Below, piece by piece: positions 59,388-64,000 of a stretch of 64,000 nucleotides of DNA. The stretch is from contig CAUWLL010000012.1 in the NCBI GenBank assembly GCA_963559605.1, positions 1 through 64,000 on the forward strand, read 5' to 3'. A program made the translations under genes and the position numbers. The stretch comes from Dorea_D sp963559605. Its GTDB lineage: Bacteria; Bacillota; Clostridia; Lachnospirales; Lachnospiraceae. The notes under the pieces were generated by a model, which searched no databases, was not told where the DNA came from, and saw nothing but the letters and a program-made list of their open reading frames with translations. Each line of letters opens with the position of its first letter. Positions within the stretch are counted from its first letter, which is position 1.

Positions 59388-60497
59388 ATGGGAAAGAAAA
59401 AAGTCACATCCACAGATATTGCAAAAGCGGCGGGAGTTTCGCAGTCCACGGTATCTATGGTGCTCAACAAAAAATATAATGTTTCCTTCTCGAAAGAAAC
59501 GATCGAAAAGGTAGAGCGGGCGGCAGAAGAACTTGGGTATGTGCCGCAAAAGCGGAAAACACGGAAAGAAAGCAAGAAGGAGAAGTTGTTGGTCGTATTT
59601 TGCTCCAATCTGACCAACCCTTATTATGTCATGCTTTTGCAGGGGATTGAGTCCCGCGCCAAGGAGCAAGGGTTTGGCTTGTTTGTGTGTAACACCCAGA
59701 GAGATCTTCGGATGGAGGAGCGTTATCTCAAGATGATGTGGGATTTAAAACCGCTGGGAATCATCTATACGTGCAATCCGAGCCATTGCTTTATGGGGCT
59801 TGTAGAAGAGCTTTCCCGTCAGATCCCTGTGGCGATCATTAACAATCAAAACGAAAAACTAAACGTTGATGCGGTGGAACTAGATAACTCGAAGCTGGGA
59901 AGAATGATGGCAAAGCATCTGCTAGAGCTGGGGCATCGGAAAGTTGCGTACATAGCTCCGCCTCTTACCACAAGGCAGAAGCAGCGCTCGAAGCGGGTGG
60001 AAGGATTTTTAAAAGAATTTGCAGATGCCGGAATGAAAGAAAATGTTGTTATTAAGGCTGCAAAGGAAGAGATCGACTTTGATGTGGCGCATATAGATTC
60101 AGAATATAAGATTGGTTTTGAATTGACGCGGGAACTTCTGAGTGAGACAAAAGAAATCACTGCCATTGTAGGGCTCAACGATATGATCGCCTTTGGTATT
60201 TTGGATGCGCTTCAGGAGATGAAGCTGAAAGTGCCGGGAGACGTGTCTGTGATGGGATGTGACAACACGTTGTTTGCGCGGATGCACAAGGTGGAGCTTA
60301 CAACTATTGAACATTTTGTCATCTTTAAAGGCAGAGATGCCTGCGACATCATTATGAAGAAGATCGCTTCTCATAATACCAAATATTCGGATATAGAACC
60401 GATCAGTACCTATCACGTAGAATACGAGCCGAAGCTGATCGTGCGGGGAACTACAGGGTATGTTAAAACTGATGTGAAAAAGAGAAAAACAAAATAA
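59388..60497 (+). CDS. LacI-family transcriptional regulator
   Basis: A 369-residue repressor-type regulator. The DNA-binding domain is TSTDIAKAAGVSQSTVSMVL then VERAAEELGYVPQKRKT. The periplasmic-binding-protein-like domain starts at LVVFCSNLTNPYYVMLLQGI and includes GHRKVAYIAPP and VMGCDNTLFARMHKVELTT. ATG 59388 follows GGAGG at 59373-59377. It is followed by a terminator, then fructose-6-phosphate aldolase and transketolase genes, which it may control. The effector sugar is unknown. Confidence 0.92.
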   Translation: MGKKKVTSTDIAKAAGVSQSTVSMVLNKKYNVSFSKETIEKVERAAEELGYVPQKRKTRKESKKEKLLVVFCSNLTNPYYVMLLQGIESRAKEQGFGLFVCNTQRDLRMEERYLKMMWDLKPLGIIYTCNPSHCFMGLVEELSRQIPVAIINNQNEKLNVDAVELDNSKLGRMMAKHLLELGHRKVAYIAPPLTTRQKQRSKRVEGFLKEFADAGMKENVVIKAAKEEIDFDVAHIDSEYKIGFELTRELLSETKEITAIVGLNDMIAFGILDALQEMKLKVPGDVSVMGCDNTLFARMHKVELTTIEHFVIFKGRDACDIIMKKIASHNTKYSDIEPISTYHVEYEPKLIVRGTTGYVKTDVKKRKTK

Positions 60498-60509
60498 AAT
60501 TAATGTATT

Positions 60510-60545
60510 CGGCAAAATTATTATTAATAAATTTTGCCGTTTTTA
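60510..60545 (+). terminator. Terminator after the LacI-type gene
   Basis: A 10-bp stem CGGCAAAATT/AATTTTGCCG (60510-60519, 60530-60539) with TTTTT following. Confidence 0.85.
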
Positions 60546-60668
60546 TTTTTGTTGTAATGAAAAGTCTATACATTGAGAATCGGTATACTTTTGGAAAGTG
60601 TAAAAGAGAATAATAAAACAAATTTTGATTAATAAACACAATTTATTAGTCGTTAAAATTATTAATAA
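60521..60668. promoter_or_regulatory. Palindromic TTATTAATAA sites before fsa
   Basis: The self-complementary decamer TTATTAATAA occurs at 60521-60530 and 60659-60668, with a related GATTAATAAA near 60627. They lie between the LacI-type gene and the fsa promoter and could be operators. The region is AT-rich, so chance is a serious alternative. Confidence 0.3.
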
Positions 60669-60681
60669 AAATAATCTGCTA

Positions 60682-60711
60682 TTGACCGTCGGACTGATGA
60701 TAGGATATAAT
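60682..60711 (+). promoter_or_regulatory. fsa-tkt operon promoter
   Basis: TTGACC (60682-60687), 18 bp, TATAAT (60706-60711), 52 bp before the fsa start. Confidence 0.65.
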
Positions 60712-60763
60712 TTTACTATATGAGTTTAAGAGAAATTGGCATAGTTAAAAGGAGGAGCGAAAC

Positions 60764-61417
60764 ATGAAATTTTTCATTGACACAGCCAACGTTGAAGACA
60801 TTCGAAAAGCAAATGATATGGGAGTGATCTGTGGTGTAACAACGAATCCGTCTTTAATCGCAAAAGAAGGAAAAGTGTTTGGAGAAGTTATCGCAGAGAT
60901 TGCGTCTATTGTAGACGGACCGATCAGCGGAGAAGTAAAAGCTACAACTGTAGATGCAGAGGGGATGATCGCGGAAGGCAGAGAGATTGCTAAGATCCAT
61001 CCGAATATGGTTGTAAAGATCCCTATGACTGTAGAAGGGCTGAAAGCTTGTAAACAGCTTTCTAAAGAAGGGATCAAAACAAACGTTACATTGATCTTTA
61101 CAGCTAATCAGGCATTATTGGCGGCAAGAGCAGGCGCTACATATGTATCTCCGTTCTTAGGACGTCTGGATGATATTTCTGTAAGAGGCACAGACCTGAT
61201 CGCAGAAATTGCGGAGATGTTTGCTGTGGCAGGTATTGAGACAGAGATCATCGCGGCAAGCGTTCGTCATCCGATCCATGTGACAGACTGTGCACTCGCA
61301 GGTGCGGACATTGCAACGGTTCCGTATAAAGTTATCGAGCAGATGACAAAACATCCGCTTACCGATGCGGGTATTGAGAAATTCCAGGCTGACTATAAGG
61401 CAGTTTTTGGAGAATAG
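60764..61417 (+). CDS. fsa: Fructose-6-phosphate aldolase / short transaldolase
   Basis: A 217-residue class I aldolase of the TalC/Fsa group. It has the opening MKFFIDTANVEDIRKANDMG, GVTTNPSLIAKEG, the Schiff-base Lys region VVKIPMTVEGLKAC, NVTLIFTANQALLAARAGAT and FLGRLDD. The short length separates it from full-size transaldolase; whether it transfers or cleaves cannot be told from sequence alone. It has a GGAGG ribosome site and lies 16 bp before the transketolase genes, making a non-oxidative pentose phosphate operon. Confidence 0.93.
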   Translation: MKFFIDTANVEDIRKANDMGVICGVTTNPSLIAKEGKVFGEVIAEIASIVDGPISGEVKATTVDAEGMIAEGREIAKIHPNMVVKIPMTVEGLKACKQLSKEGIKTNVTLIFTANQALLAARAGATYVSPFLGRLDDISVRGTDLIAEIAEMFAVAGIETEIIAASVRHPIHVTDCALAGADIATVPYKVIEQMTKHPLTDAGIEKFQADYKAVFGE

Positions 61418-61433
61418 ATTTAGGAGGAACATC

Positions 61434-62270
61434 ATGAACAAATTAGAGTTAATGAAGACAGCCAACGAAATTCGTAAAGGCGTTGTCACAGCGGTTCACA
61501 GTGCAAAATCCGGCCATCCGGGCGGTTCACTTTCCGCTGCTGACATTTATACTTATCTTTTCTTTGAGGAAATGAATATTGATCCGGCAGATCCGAAGAA
61601 GGCCGACCGCGATCGTTTTGTCTTATCCAAAGGACATACAGCTCCGGGATATTATTCTACTTTAGCGCACAGAGGATTTTTCCCGGTTGAGGATCTGACA
61701 ACACTTCGTAAAGTAGGCTCTTATCTTCAGGGACACCCGGATATGAAGCACATTCCGGGCGTTGATATGTCCAGTGGTTCTCTGGGACAGGGAATCTCTG
61801 CGGCAGTAGGTATGGCTATTTCCGCGAAATTATCCGGTGATGATTATAGAGTATATACACTTCTCGGAGACGGCGAGATTCAGGAAGGACAGGTTTGGGA
61901 GGCAGCTATGCTTGCGGCGCACAGAGGTCTTGATAACCTGGTAGTGATCGTAGATAACAACAACTTGCAGATTGATGGAAGTATTGAGGAAGTAAACTCT
62001 CCGTATCCGATCGATAAGAAGTTTGAGGCGTTCAACTTCCATGTTATCAACATTGACGGACATGATTTTGACGCAATTGACGCAGCGTTTAAAGAGGCAA
62101 GAGAAACAAAAGGGCAGCCGACGGCAATTATTGCTAAGACTGTGAAAGGAAAAGACGTTTCCTTTATGGAGAATCAGGCGTCTTGGCACGGTTCGGCGCC
62201 AAATGACGAGCAGTATGCGACTGCAATGGCAGATTTAGAGAAAGTAGGTGAAGCATTATGTCAGAAGTAA
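61434..62270 (+). CDS. Transketolase, N-terminal (TPP-binding) subunit
   Basis: The first half of a split transketolase, with 278 residues. It carries the pyrophosphate end of the TPP site: SAKSGHPGGSLSAADIYTYL, VLSKGHTAPGYYS, SSGSLGQGISAAVGMA and the GDG-N motif LGDGEIQEGQVWEAAMLAA followed by VVIVDNNNLQIDG. ATG 61434 follows AGGAGG; the upstream open frame lies within fsa. It overlaps the second subunit gene by 13 bp, so both are made together. Confidence 0.95.
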   Translation: MNKLELMKTANEIRKGVVTAVHSAKSGHPGGSLSAADIYTYLFFEEMNIDPADPKKADRDRFVLSKGHTAPGYYSTLAHRGFFPVEDLTTLRKVGSYLQGHPDMKHIPGVDMSSGSLGQGISAAVGMAISAKLSGDDYRVYTLLGDGEIQEGQVWEAAMLAAHRGLDNLVVIVDNNNLQIDGSIEEVNSPYPIDKKFEAFNFHVINIDGHDFDAIDAAFKEARETKGQPTAIIAKTVKGKDVSFMENQASWHGSAPNDEQYATAMADLEKVGEALCQK

Positions 62271-63196
62271 AGAAAATTGCAACAAGGGAAAGCTACGGTA
62301 ATGCTTTGGTAGAATTAGGAAAGAAATATGACGACGTAGTAGTATTGGATGCGGACCTTGCGGCGGCAACAAAGACAGGAACGTTTAAGAAAGCGTTTCC
62401 GGAGAGACATATTGACTGCGGTATCGCCGAGTGTAATATGGTAGGAGTTGCAGCAGGACTTGCTTCCACAGGAAAGGTTCCGTTTGCAAGTTCTTTCGCA
62501 ATGTTTGCGGCAGGACGTGCATTTGAGCAGATTAGAAACTCTGTAGGTTATCCGAAATTAAACGTAAAAATAGGCGCGACACATGCAAGTATTTCTGTAG
62601 GTGAGGATGGAGCTACCCATCAGTGTAACGAAGACCTTGCTCTCATGAGAACAATTCCGGGCATGGTTGTGATCAATCCGTCTGATGATGTGGAAGCAAA
62701 AGCGGCGGTTGAGGCTGCTTATCACCATGTAGGACCTGTATACCTTCGCTTCGGAAGGGCGGCAGTTCCGGTGATCAATGACAATGCTGATTACAAATTC
62801 GAGATCGGAAAAGCAATTACATTAAGAGAAGGAACAGATGTGACGATTATTGCAACAGGACTTACTGTGTCCGAATCTCTGGCGGCGGCAGAGAAGCTTG
62901 CGGAGGATGGAATCAGTGCAGAGGTTATCAACATGCACACGATCAAACCGTTGGATGAAGAAGCGGTTATTGCGGCGGCAGCTAAGACAGGCAAGATCGT
63001 AACAGCAGAGGAGCATTCTGTGATCGGCGGACTTGGAAGCGCTGTTTGTGATGTTGTGGCTGAGAAGGCTCCTGCAAAAGTTCTGAAGATCGGTGTGAAT
63101 GATGTGTACGGAGAGTCTGGACCGGCGGGAGAGCTGATCAAGAAGTATGGATTGGATGCAGACAGCATTTATGCAAAAGTAAAAGCGTTTGTTTAA
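62258..63196 (+). CDS. Transketolase, C-terminal (pyrimidine-binding) subunit
   Basis: The second half of the split enzyme, with 312 residues. It binds the TPP aminopyrimidine (ESYGNALVELGKKYDDVVVL, then IDCGIAECNMVGVAAGLAST with the activating Glu; FASSFAMFAAGRAFEQIRNS) and ends in the transketolase C domain (VTIIATGLTVSESLAAAEKL, EEHSVIGGLGSAVCDVVAEK). It overlaps the upstream subunit gene and is followed by a terminator. Confidence 0.95.
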   Translation: MSEVKKIATRESYGNALVELGKKYDDVVVLDADLAAATKTGTFKKAFPERHIDCGIAECNMVGVAAGLASTGKVPFASSFAMFAAGRAFEQIRNSVGYPKLNVKIGATHASISVGEDGATHQCNEDLALMRTIPGMVVINPSDDVEAKAAVEAAYHHVGPVYLRFGRAAVPVINDNADYKFEIGKAITLREGTDVTIIATGLTVSESLAAAEKLAEDGISAEVINMHTIKPLDEEAVIAAAAKTGKIVTAEEHSVIGGLGSAVCDVVAEKAPAKVLKIGVNDVYGESGPAGELIKKYGLDADSIYAKVKAFV

Positions 63197-63213
63197 AAAA
63201 CATAAAAACATAA

Positions 63214-63246
63214 AATTTGCAGTCATCGAAAGATGGCTGCATTTTT
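63214..63246 (+). terminator. Terminator after transketolase
   Basis: A 10-bp stem TGCAGTCATC/GATGGCTGCA (63218-63227 with 63232-63241, one G-T pair), about a 4-nt loop, then TTTTT. The 220 bp after it hold a 13-bp palindrome CCACAAATTGTGG (63302-63314) and no gene. Confidence 0.88.
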
Positions 63247-63468
63247 GTTCTATAACGTATATAACGGGAAGACTATATCTGGTAAAAAAGACAATTGTCT
63301 ACCACAAATTGTGGGAATGGACAGCGTATGTCATATATATCGGAAGAAGCCGTCGAAAAAACCGTAAAGCACTCGTAAACTTCTGAATACTTGTCCCAGC
63401 AATTGATAAAATGCGCAAAAAGCATATGCTATCATAAGGAAAAATATGCAAGATGAGGTGAAGAGTAT

Positions 63469-64000
63469 ATGGAAAAACAATTTCCCAAAAATGTAAGACA
63501 GATAGGAAATGTCTGCGGTGAGCCTAAAATATACGTAGAAGACTATGTGGACACCTATTTGAATCAATTGCGGCAGAAAGCGGCAGACAGTCCGGTAGGA
63601 GCCGCGCTTACAGGAGAAATCCTGTGCATAGAAGGGCAGGATGTTGTATACATATCAGGAGCGCTTCAGATGAAGGAGCTGGAAGTACATGGAAGCGACA
63701 TTGTTATCAAAGAAGAGGTGTGGAATAAGATAGAAGAGGAAAAGAAAGAGTATTTTCCGGAGCAGGAGCTTGTAGGGTGGTGTCTCGTGGAAACCGGGCA
63801 TCCGCTTGGACTTAATAAGGGAATCAACAGAGTTCATAACAAATCATTTGCGCGGGAAAATACCGTCTGTATCTGGCGCGACGCATTAGAAGCGGAAGAA
63901 ATCTTTTATGCTTATAAATACGGAGAGCTTATGCAGATGGGAGGACATTATATTTATTATGAAAAAAATCCTTCCATGCAAAACTATATGATCAATACAC
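63469..64000 (+). CDS. Unrecognised protein with MPN/JAB-like sequence, 3-prime end outside window
   Basis: The ATG at 63469 follows GAGGTG (63455-63460) and the frame stays open to the right edge for 177 codons. The opening is MEKQFPKNVRQIGNVCGEPK. The arrangement VGAALTGEI, then VYISGAL, then ELVGWCLVETGHPLGLNKGI, then HNKSFA resembles the strand order and GW-x-H-like turn of MPN/JAB domains, but the metal-binding His residues are not obvious. HYIYYEKNPSMQNYMI is a pattern I associate with uncharacterised Lachnospiraceae proteins. No signal peptide is visible. Function unknown. Confidence 0.6.
   Translation, partial: MEKQFPKNVRQIGNVCGEPKIYVEDYVDTYLNQLRQKAADSPVGAALTGEILCIEGQDVVYISGALQMKELEVHGSDIVIKEEVWNKIEEEKKEYFPEQELVGWCLVETGHPLGLNKGINRVHNKSFARENTVCIWRDALEAEEIFYAYKYGELMQMGGHYIYYEKNPSMQNYMINT

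Noticed and set aside
63189..63386. 65-codon ORF after transketolase
   Set aside because: It runs through the terminator hairpin and lacks a ribosome site.

Overview
The window is a stretch of a low-to-mid GC, spore-forming Firmicutes chromosome, most likely a gut Lachnospiraceae (Clostridia). The reasons are the Firmicutes gene order (rqcP-yabP-yabQ-divIC-spoIIE-tilS-hpt-ftsH; dnaX-ybaB-recR; dnaD-dnaI), sporulation genes (spoIIE, yabP, yabQ, bofA, cotS-like, spoVG), strong AGGAGG-type ribosome sites, a proline T-box, and families I know mainly from Lachnospiraceae (GlgC/GlgD pair, TSCPD protein, DUF5702 and DUF6382 pilus proteins, a long PRPP synthetase). The genus cannot be read from the sequence. 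I see no tRNA, rRNA or CRISPR array.

Region 1 (1 to about 5019) is the right end of a Tn916-like integrative conjugative element. It holds the end of a TcpC/Orf13 transfer protein, a DUF6442-HTH-small protein trio where Tn916 carries tet(M), Orf7-like sigma and Orf8-like proteins, and a TndX-type large serine recombinase instead of a tyrosine integrase. The element has split an N-acetylmuramoyl-L-alanine amidase gene at its first zinc-ligand motif. Region 2 (5011-9095) has housekeeping genes: sua5, upp, dCMP deaminase, a DUF2508/BofA divergent pair and an Sfp-type transferase.

Region 3 (about 9270-19906) is a complete-looking Tad/type IVb pilus operon: TadZ, TadA, TadB, TadC, a Flp pilin, a DUF5702 protein, two TadE-like pseudopilins, a TadV-type prepilin peptidase and DUF6382. 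It ends with a large thioester/SpaA-domain surface protein with a sortase signal. Three subunits carry a prepilin KG-x4-E motif that the peptidase could process. I consider this the most distinctive system here. Rhomboid protease, an orphan histidine kinase, HIT protein, murG, TSCPD, phosphoglucomutase and asnS follow (20047-26939).

Region 4 (27141-39273) has a VanRS-like two-component system in one transcription unit with a miniature YhaO/YhaN-type nuclease-ATPase pair. Then come a leftward prs-dnaI-dnaD block with DnaA boxes in front of it, murC, and the rightward glgC-glgD-spoVG genes. Region 5 (39302-54644) has an RluA synthase, Ca/Na antiporter, T-box-proS, cca, a CotS-like gene, HU, the yabP-to-ftsH block and a GH13 enzyme. 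Region 6 (54697-64000) has map, pfkA, dnaX-ybaB-recR, a LacI-type regulator, fructose-6-phosphate aldolase, a split transketolase and an incomplete unknown gene at the right edge.

Besides genes there are several structured non-coding elements: a 175-nt multi-hairpin RNA-like element after asnS that resembles HEARO/omega RNA, a 135-bp element with perfect 22-bp inverted repeats upstream of murG, a perfect 18-bp hairpin inside the GH13 coding region, and a cluster of DnaA boxes before dnaD.
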